Assembly: GCA_963664465.2 (NCBI GenBank)
Contig: CAXXSU010000015.1
Location: 496,001-560,000, forward strand
From: CAVOAK01 sp963664465
GTDB taxonomy: Bacteria > Pseudomonadota > Alphaproteobacteria > UBA8366 > CAVOAK01
Length of the DNA: 64,000 bases
Direction: 5' to 3'
Shown: piece after piece, positions 9,037 to 17,441 of the stretch
How the letters are laid out: each line of letters begins with the position of its first letter
Position numbering within the stretch: the stretch's first letter is position 1
Position numbers and translations under genes: made by a program
The notes under the pieces: generated by a model
The model's input: only the letters and a program-made list of their open reading frames with translations
Told to the model about the DNA's origin: nothing
Databases searched by the model: none

Positions 9037-9887
9037 GTGACAGCAAGCCTCGCTGCGCGGATTCGAGTTACCAGAAACACCGAAACGACGTTGATCGACA
9101 GAACAAAAATCAGCAGCATCGACGAAAGCGTTGCCGACATACCATACTCCAGATGTATCAACAGCGATTGCTGGATCAGTACCGGGAATGTCAATATTTT
9201 GCCGCCTCCCAGCACCAGTGCCGACACAAACGCACCCATGATGATATTGAACAGCAGGAGAGATGTGCTAATCAGACCCGGCAGGCTGAGCGGAATTATC
9301 ACCCGCCAATAAACCCGCCAGCGCGCCGCACCATGGATTTCCGCCGCCTCTTCGAGAGATCGGGGCACGGTCTGGATCACGCTGAACAGCATCAGCACCA
9401 TGAACGAGATCCCAAGATGCGTCAGACCGATGATCACGCCAGGCAAAGTGCCGATCACGGCAAACCCATCGCCGATGATACCGAGCCGCTTGAGCGTTAC
9501 TACCAGCGCCCCGTCGCCGCCAAACAGGATGATGATGCCGAGAACCTTGATCGCAACTGAAACAAAGGCAGAAACGACGATGGCTGCGAGAATGAGCATG
9601 GCCCATTTCGGTGTCATCCTGGCGATCGTGTAGGCCACCGGGAACGAGACAGCAATGGTGAGAAATACGACCGTCGTCGAGAGGAAAAAATTCAGTTTCA
9701 GGGCATCGGTATAATAGGGATCCGTGAACGCAATAACGTAGTTAGCAATATTGAACGTATTGCCAAGTAGGCCGAGACCTATGTCTTCGAAAAAGCTCGC
9801 GCGCAGAAAAACGGCCTGCGGGAAGATCAGCATGATCATGCCGATCAAGAACGACGGCACAAGAATCAATCCCCAATTTGCGCGCAT
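9033..9887 (-). CDS. ABC transporter permease (PotB/MetI type)
   Basis: First gene of the minus-strand importer operon, 284 residues. It has a hydrophobic N-terminal helix (GLILVPSFLIGMIMLIFP) and about six membrane segments. The EAA loop is EEAAEIHGAARW followed by RVIIPLSLPGL. It overlaps the next permease by 4 bp. The pair resembles the PotB/PotC heterodimer of polyamine-type importers. The 190 bp upstream holds no gene and probably carries the operon promoter. Confidence 0.9.
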   Translation of the reverse strand: MRANWGLILVPSFLIGMIMLIFPQAVFLRASFFEDIGLGLLGNTFNIANYVIAFTDPYYTDALKLNFFLSTTVVFLTIAVSFPVAYTIARMTPKWAMLILAAIVVSAFVSVAIKVLGIIILFGGDGALVVTLKRLGIIGDGFAVIGTLPGVIIGLTHLGISFMVLMLFSVIQTVPRSLEEAAEIHGAARWRVYWRVIIPLSLPGLISTSLLLFNIIMGAFVSALVLGGGKILTFPVLIQQSLLIHLEYGMSATLSSMLLIFVLSINVVSVFLVTRIRAARLAVT

Positions 9888-10076
9888 ACAACTTTCCCTG
9901 TGTCACCACTTGCGGAGAAGAATCGATTATTATTGGCGCTCTTATCGATTAGTTCACATCGACCACAATGCGTCAACACTGAGGCCGCGGAAGCGGGCGT
10001 ACGACGGGGGTGATGACAGGCGCATCGTTAGGGAATGCGCGGACGATAGCGAGGCGTTCAGGTTGGCCGCCGGAAT

Positions 10077-10850
10077 CTAGCCAGCCAGTAGTTTTACCAG
10101 CGCAACACCATGCGCGAGCACGAACAGCGGAACGGTAAAGTTCGGTGCCAAAAGCATGGGGAACTGAAACGCGATCGACGCGTCTGGCTTGCTGTCAAAA
10201 ATGTGCAATGGCGAACGCACGGTAAAGAACATTGAAATTCCGGCGCCCATGAACACGAACATTCCAAGAGAGTGCCAGGCAACGAGGAATGCATGTCCGA
10301 CGAGATCATTTGCCGCCAAAGTCACGACGACCACAGCGCTGATTGCAAACAACAAGTCCGGCATCGAACCTAGCATCAGAAAATGGCGCGGCAGTTCACC
10401 TTGCAGATATTTGATCACCGTGCCGATCGCCAGAATTCTCAAAATATGGATCGATATGAGTTGACTGTCCGGCGTGTTTTCGGCGGCCGCTATGAGGCCG
10501 TCCCACGCGCCAGGCACCGCACCAAATAGGAGGAGGAAAAACAGCAATACAAGTGCCAAGCCGACCAGGTTGGAAAAGTAGTGCGTCCATTGCAGAAAAT
10601 ACCCGCGTCTGCCCGCAAAAATCACCGCGACCATCCAAACCAGCATTGAGGCGGCCCAAAAAAGCGTGACGCCAATTGACTGTGGATCAGCACGGTCGCT
10701 GGACATTAGCCAATATGCGATCCACGCGAGTTCGCTTAGCCCGAGCCAGACGATCAACGGCCTGAGCTGTTCGTATGCGCTCCGTATCGTCCTCAATCCA
10801 CGAATGTCGTATTCCGACGCGGGAGTTGCGAGAGTATTTGGGTTGGTCAT
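10077..10850 (-). CDS. Polytopic membrane protein of unknown function
   Basis: A 257-residue protein I do not recognise. Roughly seven hydrophobic segments are visible, for example LIVWLGLSELAWIAYWLM, LVGLALVLLFFLLLF, LLFAISAVVVVTLAA and AFLVAWHSLGMFVFMGAG. No metal-binding or enzymatic motif stands out. It lies 64 bp downstream of a MarR-family gene on the same strand. An imperfect palindrome close to the one in front of the MarR gene sits 33 bp before its start, so it is probably a target of that regulator. A role as exporter or membrane sensor is possible but unproven. Confidence 0.7.
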   Translation of the reverse strand: MTNPNTLATPASEYDIRGLRTIRSAYEQLRPLIVWLGLSELAWIAYWLMSSDRADPQSIGVTLFWAASMLVWMVAVIFAGRRGYFLQWTHYFSNLVGLALVLLFFLLLFGAVPGAWDGLIAAAENTPDSQLISIHILRILAIGTVIKYLQGELPRHFLMLGSMPDLLFAISAVVVVTLAANDLVGHAFLVAWHSLGMFVFMGAGISMFFTVRSPLHIFDSKPDASIAFQFPMLLAPNFTVPLFVLAHGVALVKLLAG

Positions 10851-10882
10851 GATTTCCCTCCGGTGTGCGGGTCGTTTCGATT

Positions 10883-10902
10883 TAATCTGTATATGCAGGT
10901 TA
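10883..10902. promoter_or_regulatory. Imperfect MarR-type operator before the membrane-protein gene
   Basis: TAATCTGTATATGCAGGTTA is an imperfect 20-bp palindrome. It shares the core CTGTATAT-CAG with the perfect palindrome at 11404-11423 in front of the MarR gene. Its place between the MarR gene and the membrane-protein gene suggests both are controlled by the same protein. Confidence 0.6.
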
Positions 10903-10913
10903 TTAATTAAATT

Positions 10914-11372
10914 TTAACCGGCGACTTCGCAGGCGGCCTCTATCTGGCGCAGCTGATCCATCACATTCAGCCAGCGTTCCGAACCGAGCCCTTGAAGCGC
11001 GCGTCGTTGTGCATGACGCCACAACGGCATCGCCTCTTCGTACGCCGCTTTGCCAAGGCTGGTCAGACGAACATTCCGCACGCGCGCGTCGTCAGCGACG
11101 ACGTTTTCGATCAGTCCGCTACGAACCAGAATTTCGAGATTGCGCGTCAGCGTAGTGCCATCGATCGCCAGCCGTTTGGAGAGGTCACCGATGCTGGCCT
11201 CCCCATCCCGGTTGAGAGAGGCTAACAACGTAAATTGAGTGGTGCGCAATCCGCACGGCCGTAGCGCATTGTCATAGGCTTTCGTCGCCATTCTCGCCGC
11301 TCTGCGCAGGCGATAGCTGACGCAGCCCACGGGTTCCGATGTGTTGGTGGATGTATCGCTAGTTTCGGTCAT
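10914..11372 (-). CDS. MarR-family winged-helix regulator
   Basis: DNA-binding repressor of 152 residues from the start at 11372 (MTETSDTS); the open frame extends to 11444 but would run through the operator. The winged-helix region is visible in LLASLNRDGEASIGDLSKRL, the recognition helix in AIDGTTLTRNLEILVRSGL, and the wing after it. MarR proteins bind palindromes as dimers and are released by phenolic or other small ligands. A perfect 20-bp palindrome lies 32-51 bp upstream of the start, consistent with autoregulation. The likely partner target is the membrane protein at 10077-10850. Confidence 0.88.
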   Translation of the reverse strand: MTETSDTSTNTSEPVGCVSYRLRRAARMATKAYDNALRPCGLRTTQFTLLASLNRDGEASIGDLSKRLAIDGTTLTRNLEILVRSGLIENVVADDARVRNVRLTSLGKAAYEEAMPLWRHAQRRALQGLGSERWLNVMDQLRQIEAACEVAG

Positions 11373-11403
11373 TCCATGTCTGCCGATTGGCGTGGATTTT
11401 ATG

Positions 11404-11423
11404 TTATCTGTATATACAGATAA
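11404..11423. promoter_or_regulatory. Perfect 20-bp palindrome, probable MarR operator
   Basis: TTATCTGTATATACAGATAA is a perfect inverted repeat just upstream of the MarR gene. Its size and symmetry fit a MarR dimer site and it recurs in imperfect form at 10883-10902. Confidence 0.72.
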
Positions 11424-11587
11424 GTACTCAGAATTGAATGTCAAGCCGCTGCTTCGGTTATCGAGGCCGGCGAACCGGACAATTCACCAGATGATTGTGG
11501 AGTGTCGACCACTCTCAATCGCTGGCGGACGTTTTGGCAATCGTGCGCGCATCGCGCCAACACGTCGCCGCGTGGACTTTGCCAAAC

Positions 11588-12165
11588 CTACCGTACGACA
11601 ACCAGGCAGGCGTAGTTTTCGGCAGCCGTCGGATTTTCGATGTTGGGTTCCAAATGTGCGAGGCATTGAGGGTTTGAAAACCCGGCGTCCCTCAAAACCT
11701 CAAAGTGTCGCTCTATGGCGAACCGCCCTGGCTGGTAGTCAAAAGTTGTCCCATCGGGCTTGATAAAATCTCCATTCACCAAGACAGCGCCAGACGGCAA
11801 GGTTTCGAAGCATCGCTTATAGACATTTGCCACCGCCTGTTGACTACCCAGATCGTGCAATCCCAGATCGTGCAATCCCAGATCGTGCAATGCTCAGATT
11901 GTGCAATGCCCGGGCCGAGATGATCGCACCGGGTTTCTAACTCAATGCGGATGGCCATGCATTATCCAATAGGTCCGCTGACGTTAATGTCACACGCGTC
12001 ATCAGCTCGCCCACCGTCTCTCTTGCGATGTCGAACATGGCGTCTGAAAAGTCGACGCCTTCGTCGGAGATCTCCAGATTTCGCTCAAGGATATGGCGGG
12101 CCATGTATCCGGGGCCGATCCGGAAGTCGGGCGCCTGTTCCTCGGCGGCTGGAACCTAGCGAGTC
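11588..12165 (-). pseudogene. SAM-dependent methyltransferase, broken
   Basis: Remnant of a class I methyltransferase of about 190 visible codons. Reading the minus strand, the upstream frame gives GPGYMARHILER and GVDFSDAMFDIARE, typical of the cofactor-binding half. It then reads through an in-frame TAG after SALS to KPGAIISARALHNL. The C-terminal half (QQAVANVYKRCFETLPSG onward to the stop at 11588) is in another frame. The frame change falls in an expanded 15-bp tandem repeat at 11847-11907. The 5' end beyond about 12165 is missing or unrecognisable. Only the 11588-11890 part remains open, so no working enzyme is expected. Confidence 0.75.
11847..11907. repeat. 15-bp tandem repeat inside the methyltransferase pseudogene
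   Basis: Three perfect copies of CCCAGATCGTGCAAT lie at 11847-11861, 11862-11876 and 11877-11891. A diverged fourth copy (CTCAGATTGTGCAAT) follows at 11893-11907, offset by one extra base. On the minus strand the repeat encodes a run of LHDLG units. The extra base is where the reading frame changes. Confidence 0.9.
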
Positions 12166-12199
12166 GCAGGGGTCGGAATTCGCTGGGTTCCGGCGGGCA

Positions 12200-15100
12200 C
12201 TAATCGGCAGCGGTGATTATCTCGGCTGGATGAGCGGCGCCGGCCAGTTGGCGCGCGACCAGGCGCGCATAGAGCCCGCGGCGCGCCAGAAGCTCGCTGT
12301 GGGTGCCACTTTCCGCGACTCTGCCCTCGTCCAATACAACGATCTGGTCGGCCGTGCGGACCGTCGAAAGCCGGTGAGCAATGACGATCGTCGTGCGCTC
12401 GCTCATCAAGTCCTCTAGAGAATGTCGGATCGCCTGCTCGTTGACCGCGTCGAGATGCGAGGTCGCCTCATCGAGGATGATGACAGGTGCGTCCTTAAGG
12501 AAGGCGCGGGCAATGGCGACGCGTTGACGTTGGCCGCCGGAGAGTCGCACGCCGCGCTCACCGACACGTGTGTCGAGGCCTTCGGGCAGCGATTTTACGA
12601 ACTCGCTGAGCGCGGCCCGCTCGATTGCCGCACAAATCTCCGCCTCGCTCGCCTCTGGCCGGGCGATCGCCACGTTTGCGTGCAGCGTGTCATTGAACAG
12701 GAAGGTGTCCTGGGCAACGAGCGCAACCTCGGAACGCAGATGGTCGAGCTTGTAGTCGCGGATGTCGCGGCCACTCATGCGGACAACGCCACGTTCAGGA
12801 TCCCAGAAGCGCATCAGGAGGTGGGCAATTGTCGTCTTACCGGCCCCCGACGGGCCGACCAGCGCAACGGTGCTGCCAGCTGCAACGGAAATCGATACGT
12901 CGGACACAGCCAGGCGGTTGGCGCCAAAGTAACCGAAGTCGACATGCTCCAATTCGAGCGATACCGCGTGCCCAACACGGCCCGCCTCAACATACGGCCC
13001 GTCTTTGACCGGCGCCTCCTCCGCATGGACCGCATATATACGGCGCGTCGAGCCAAGCGTATCGGCGAGCTGCCGACCGACATTGGCGATCTCGGAAACC
13101 GGCAGAAAGGCCGACATTGCGAGTAACGTCAGGAGCGGCAGCATACCGCTCTCAAATTCGCCGCTGGCGACCAGCCAAGCACCGGACATGACGACGGCCA
13201 ATCCGCCCAATCCCGTTGCGATTTCCAATAACGAAGTCTGGACTGTCAGGTCGCTGAAGAACGGCAGACGCAAGCGATGATGTCGGCGGACGCGCTCGAG
13301 GAATGCTTCACCCCGCCGCTCGGTCTGTTGAAAGGCAACGATCTCGCTCAATCCCTGCACCGTGTCGACCGCGTGGGCGTTGAGTTCACCAAGCGCCTCG
13401 CGTGCCTTCGACCCCAGGGTATCGACACGATGACGCATGAAAAATGGACTGAGACCTACGAGGAGAAGGAACGGCGCCAGCGCGACGGCCATCTGCCAGC
13501 CGAATACAACAAGCGAACCAACGACGGCGGCCGGCACAAGGATTGCGACGAAGGCCGGTGCCACCGTATGCGCGAAGAAGAACTCGACCGTTTCGACATC
13601 CTGCGTCGCCATCGCCACAAGATCGCCCGTACGTCGTCGCACCAGGTAGGCCGGCGCCAATTCATCGAGTTTGCGGAACAAGGCGATCCGCATCACGGCC
13701 AACAGCCGGTAGGCCATGTCATGGGCGAGCCAGGACTCAAACCAGTGCAGGATGCCGGCCAGCGGCGCCGTGATCGCCAGCGCCACAACCAGGCCGTTGA
13801 ACGGCGCGCCGGTCTTGACTGCCGCAACGATGAGCGCGCTCAACACGCCGATGCCGATCAGGGCGCATACCCGTGCGACGCCTAAGAGAAATGTCGTAAC
13901 CAGTCTCAGTTTTTCGGATTTGACCAGACGCAGCAGTTCGATCGTCGCGCGCAGCCAGCCCATGCCTTCGGCGCGCAGTATCGCGTCCGTGGGCTCCGAC
14001 TGCGCCTCATCGGTATAGGCGAGATCAATCTCCGACCCCGCATCGCGTTCGTCTGGTTCGCCGATGTCGAAAAACTCCTGCTCGGTGTCGGCGTCCTGCG
14101 CCTGCATCGCCATCAGCGCGTAATAGGCGCCCTGCGACGCCATCAGCTCGGCGTGGGCTCCGTCTTCGACGACATGACCGTCTTCAAGAACGAGTATTCG
14201 ATCGGCGCCGATGACGCTGGAGAGTCGGTGCGCGAAGACAAGGGTTGTGCGTCCGCGCATCAGCCGGTCGAGCGCTTCCTGAATAATCGATTCGCTTTCC
14301 GCATCCACAGCAGACAATGCTTCGTCGAGCACCAGGATCGGCGCATCGCGCAAAAGCGCACGGGCGATCGCAATGCGCTGGCGCTGTCCGCCTGAAAGTC
14401 GGATGCCGCGCTCCCCTACAACAGTCTGATAGCCCTGTGGCAGACGGCTGATGAATTCATGCGCGTTGGCTTTCCTCGCCACCGCCTCGAGTTCTTCCGC
14501 ACTGGCTGTTGGCTTGCCCAGGCGAAGATTGTCCTCGACCGTCCCATGGAAGAGATAGGTGTCCTGATTGACGACAGCGAGCATCGAACGCAACTCGTCG
14601 AGCGAAAGCTCACGAATGTCCCGGCCGCCGACCAGCACCGCGCCGTCGTCGGGATCGTACAGCCGCAGCAACAAGCGCACGACGGTTGATTTGCCGGCAC
14701 CGCTGTGACCGACGACGCCGACCCGTTCGCCTGCGGCGACGCTGAAGTTCAGGTCGCGATTAGCTGCATGGTCGCGCCCGGGATAGGCAAACGTCACCTC
14801 GCGGAACTCAACGCTCGGCACGAGCGCGGCCGAAAGTTCCGGCACCTGATGCGGATCAAGAATTTTCGGCTTGGCGTCAAGCAGCGCCAGCACGCCTTCG
14901 GCGGCAGCCTGCCCCGTCATTCCCTGGTGCAAGATCATGCGCAGATCGCGCAGCGGCCGAAACACCTCAACGCCCATCATCAAAATGACCAGCAGAGCCT
15001 CCAGGCTCATCGCTCCCGAAGACACACGATAGGCGCCGAGCGTCAACGTACTGGCTGCCGCAACCGCAATTCCGGTATCGGTTATGCCGCGCGCGAGCGT

Positions 15101-15817
15101 GTTGGTCGCGAGCACCCACATTGTGCTGTCGAACAACTCCTTGGCCTTGCGAGCCAACAATTCTGCGCGCGCACGTGCCTGGCCAAACGCCTTTAGCGTG
15201 GCAAGCCCCTGCACAGAATCCAGGAACTCCGCGCTGAAACCGCCATAGGCAAAGTTGCGGGCACGGCTGTGCCTCGTGTTCCAGCTATGGAAAGCCGAAG
15301 GTGCGATTAGCGTCAATATCGCAAAGGCAAACAGCACGCTCGCCGCCGGCAAATCGAGAAACGCCACGAACGCGAAGATGCCGACAGGCATAAAAACGGC
15401 GACGACAATCTGCGGCAGGAATTGACCGAAATAGGTTTCGAGCTGCTCGACACCGTCGATCATCGTCAAGATTACGCTGCCGGTGCGCTCCAGTCCGAAA
15501 TATGCCGGACCCAGCGCCGTCACCTTGTCGTAGAGCAGCTTACGAACGTGGAGTTGCACGCGCGCTGCCGTTCGATGAGCAACCATGGTGCGCCAATACT
15601 CGAGAATGCCACGCAGCACCATCACGCCGGCGACAGCGACAAACGGTCCAACAAAGGTTTCGAAGGCGTCGCCACGGAAGACCTTCGCCAACAGCCAGCC
15701 CAACAACGCCAGGCGCGCGATGCCAACCGTCGCGGAGACCACGCCGACGAGCACTGAAAATGCGATGCGTCCTCTGACGCCCTCGGTAAAGGCCCAGAGT
15801 CGCCGATCAAGATACAT
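12200..15817 (-). CDS. Fused double ABC exporter, TMD-NBD-TMD-NBD
   Basis: A single 1205-residue chain containing two complete exporter half-units, the arrangement of a full-length transporter in one gene. The first membrane domain covers about residues 15-310. The first ATPase domain has Walker A GHSGAGKST near 370, signature LSGGQRQR near 472 and Walker B ILVLDEALSAVD near 495. The second membrane domain runs from about 640 to 930. The second ATPase has GPSGAGKTT near 987, LSGGQRQR near 1092 and VIILDEATSHLD near 1112. Both ATPase sites look competent. The halves resemble CydD/CydC-like and multidrug/lipid exporters. Substrate is unknown. It is monocistronic on the minus strand. Confidence 0.88.
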   Translation of the reverse strand: MYLDRRLWAFTEGVRGRIAFSVLVGVVSATVGIARLALLGWLLAKVFRGDAFETFVGPFVAVAGVMVLRGILEYWRTMVAHRTAARVQLHVRKLLYDKVTALGPAYFGLERTGSVILTMIDGVEQLETYFGQFLPQIVVAVFMPVGIFAFVAFLDLPAASVLFAFAILTLIAPSAFHSWNTRHSRARNFAYGGFSAEFLDSVQGLATLKAFGQARARAELLARKAKELFDSTMWVLATNTLARGITDTGIAVAAASTLTLGAYRVSSGAMSLEALLVILMMGVEVFRPLRDLRMILHQGMTGQAAAEGVLALLDAKPKILDPHQVPELSAALVPSVEFREVTFAYPGRDHAANRDLNFSVAAGERVGVVGHSGAGKSTVVRLLLRLYDPDDGAVLVGGRDIRELSLDELRSMLAVVNQDTYLFHGTVEDNLRLGKPTASAEELEAVARKANAHEFISRLPQGYQTVVGERGIRLSGGQRQRIAIARALLRDAPILVLDEALSAVDAESESIIQEALDRLMRGRTTLVFAHRLSSVIGADRILVLEDGHVVEDGAHAELMASQGAYYALMAMQAQDADTEQEFFDIGEPDERDAGSEIDLAYTDEAQSEPTDAILRAEGMGWLRATIELLRLVKSEKLRLVTTFLLGVARVCALIGIGVLSALIVAAVKTGAPFNGLVVALAITAPLAGILHWFESWLAHDMAYRLLAVMRIALFRKLDELAPAYLVRRRTGDLVAMATQDVETVEFFFAHTVAPAFVAILVPAAVVGSLVVFGWQMAVALAPFLLLVGLSPFFMRHRVDTLGSKAREALGELNAHAVDTVQGLSEIVAFQQTERRGEAFLERVRRHHRLRLPFFSDLTVQTSLLEIATGLGGLAVVMSGAWLVASGEFESGMLPLLTLLAMSAFLPVSEIANVGRQLADTLGSTRRIYAVHAEEAPVKDGPYVEAGRVGHAVSLELEHVDFGYFGANRLAVSDVSISVAAGSTVALVGPSGAGKTTIAHLLMRFWDPERGVVRMSGRDIRDYKLDHLRSEVALVAQDTFLFNDTLHANVAIARPEASEAEICAAIERAALSEFVKSLPEGLDTRVGERGVRLSGGQRQRVAIARAFLKDAPVIILDEATSHLDAVNEQAIRHSLEDLMSERTTIVIAHRLSTVRTADQIVVLDEGRVAESGTHSELLARRGLYARLVARQLAGAAHPAEIITAAD

Positions 15818-15906
15818 GCCGGCACCTCAGCGCGTTCTGGAATTGGCCGACGACGCGGTAATCGAGAGTCAGATCACGGCGCGCCCCGGCGTGAAAGCGG
15901 CGGCAA

Positions 15907-16599
15907 TTATGCAAGGTTTGGAACGTCCAAGGTTTGCCAGTCGTTCGCCAGACGGATCGGCGCGCCGGTTACACGTTGAATATCGTCAAGTTCCAGCCCA
16001 TTCAACTTTTCACGCACCACGAGTCCATCGTCCGCGACATCGATGACGGCGATGTTGGAGTAAATCGAGGAAACGACGCCGGTGCCGGTCAGCGGGTAGG
16101 TACAGTGTTCGACGAGTTTGGGCTCGCCGCCACGGGTTGTGTGCTCGGTCATAACGAACACACGCCTGGCGCCGAGCGCCAGATCCATGGCGCCACCGAC
16201 CCCAGGGATCGCGTCTGGCGCATCGGTTGACCAGTTGGCGAGATCGCCCGAAGCACTGACTTGAAATGCTCCCATCACACAAATGTCTATGTGTCCGCCG
16301 CGGATCATTGCGAAGGAATCGGCCTGATGAGCGAACGAGCCACCGTCGAGCAGTGTCACCGGCCCCTTGGACGCGTTGATGAGTTCGTAATCCTCTTCAC
16401 CCGATGCCGGAGCTGGTCCCATGCCAAGGATACCGTTCTCGCTATGCAATATGATCTCACGGTCGAGCGGGAGGTAGTTGCCGACCAATACCGGCATCCC
16501 GATTCCCAAATTGACGCAAGCGCCATCGGGGATGTCCTGAGCAGCGCGCCAAGCAATCTGTCGACGGTTCAGCGACCCATTTGTCGGTGATGCATTCAT
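15907..16599 (-). CDS. 3-oxoacid CoA-transferase subunit B
   Basis: Beta subunit (230 residues) of a two-subunit family I CoA-transferase that moves CoA from succinyl-CoA or acetyl-CoA to a 3-oxoacid such as acetoacetate or 3-oxoadipate. The catalytic glutamate sits in the conserved motif SENGILGMGP. Conserved GIGMPVLV near the N-terminus and GGAMDLALGARRVFVMTEH are also present. It overlaps the alpha subunit gene by 4 bp, so the pair is translationally coupled. Substrate choice (ScoB, AtoA or PcaJ/CatJ type) cannot be fixed without a neighbouring pathway gene. Confidence 0.9.
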   Translation of the reverse strand: MNASPTNGSLNRRQIAWRAAQDIPDGACVNLGIGMPVLVGNYLPLDREIILHSENGILGMGPAPASGEEDYELINASKGPVTLLDGGSFAHQADSFAMIRGGHIDICVMGAFQVSASGDLANWSTDAPDAIPGVGGAMDLALGARRVFVMTEHTTRGGEPKLVEHCTYPLTGTGVVSSIYSNIAVIDVADDGLVVREKLNGLELDDIQRVTGAPIRLANDWQTLDVPNLA

Positions 16600-17306
16600 C
16601 GGGCAACCTTCTGCTGTTCGATTTCGACACGCTCGTCAATCGGATCGGCAACCTCGGCCACGCGATCGACAAAGATTCCAGGCGTTACCACTTGCTCTGG
16701 ATCAAGTGACCCAAGTTCGACGAACTTGCGAACCTGAACGACGGTGACCCGCGCCGCCATGCACATCAACGGCCCGAAGTTTCTCGCCGCCTTATTGTAG
16801 GTCAGATTACCCCAGCGGTCAGCACACTCCGCCTTAACCAGCGCAAAATCCGCCGGCATCGGATATTCGAGTACATAGTCCCTGCCGTCGATCGTTCGCG
16901 TCTCCTTACCATCGGCCAGCGGCGTACCGATGGTGGTCGGCGTATAGAACCCGCCGATACCGGCGCCAGCCGCACGCAGGCGCTCGGCGAGCGTTCCCTG
17001 TGGCACGATCTCCAACTCGATCTTGTTCTCGCGATAAAGGTTGGTGATGACTTCAGAATCGGTTGAGCGCGGGTATGTGCAGATCATCTTGCGAACGCGG
17101 CCGGTTTCAAGCAACGCCGCGAGCCCGATATGGGCGTTGCCTGCATTGTTGTTGACGACCGTAAGATCCTTCGCCCCTTGGTCGATCAGCGCATGGATCA
17201 AATCGGTTGGATTGCCCGCGTGCCCGAAGCCGCCCGTCAGCACGACGGCCCCGTCACAAATCCCCGCGACTGCCTGCTCCAGCGAATCAACACGTTTATC
17301 GATCAT
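16596..17306 (-). CDS. 3-oxoacid CoA-transferase subunit A
   Basis: Alpha subunit of the CoA-transferase, 236 residues from MIDKRVDSLEQAV. The frame is open to 17429, but the extra 41 residues do not resemble the family and 236 residues is the normal length. The CoA-binding glycine-rich motif TGGFGHAGNP lies near residue 25. It is followed by conserved VVNNNAGN and, later, GGFYTPTTIGT. The gene overlaps the beta subunit start by 4 bp. With the dioxygenases nearby it may serve aromatic or ketone-body breakdown, but this is inference. Confidence 0.9.
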   Translation of the reverse strand: MIDKRVDSLEQAVAGICDGAVVLTGGFGHAGNPTDLIHALIDQGAKDLTVVNNNAGNAHIGLAALLETGRVRKMICTYPRSTDSEVITNLYRENKIELEIVPQGTLAERLRAAGAGIGGFYTPTTIGTPLADGKETRTIDGRDYVLEYPMPADFALVKAECADRWGNLTYNKAARNFGPLMCMAARVTVVQVRKFVELGSLDPEQVVTPGIFVDRVAEVADPIDERVEIEQQKVAR

Positions 17307-17441
17307 TGACGCCGCCCAAGAATTGCATAGACACTCCGCGCGCACCTGCACCCAGTCTAGCCAATCCGCACTGGCAAACACCATAGGAACGGCGCAACGT
17401 CGGACAACCGGCCGCTTGTTGGCCGTCATGAGTACGCGCGA

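Noticed and set aside
11847..11907. Possible CRISPR-like array
   Set aside because: The 15-bp units are tandem without spacers and encode part of a methyltransferase; no cas genes are present.
17307..17429. N-terminal extension of the CoA-transferase alpha subunit
   Set aside because: The added 41 residues lack family similarity and the internal Met gives the normal length.
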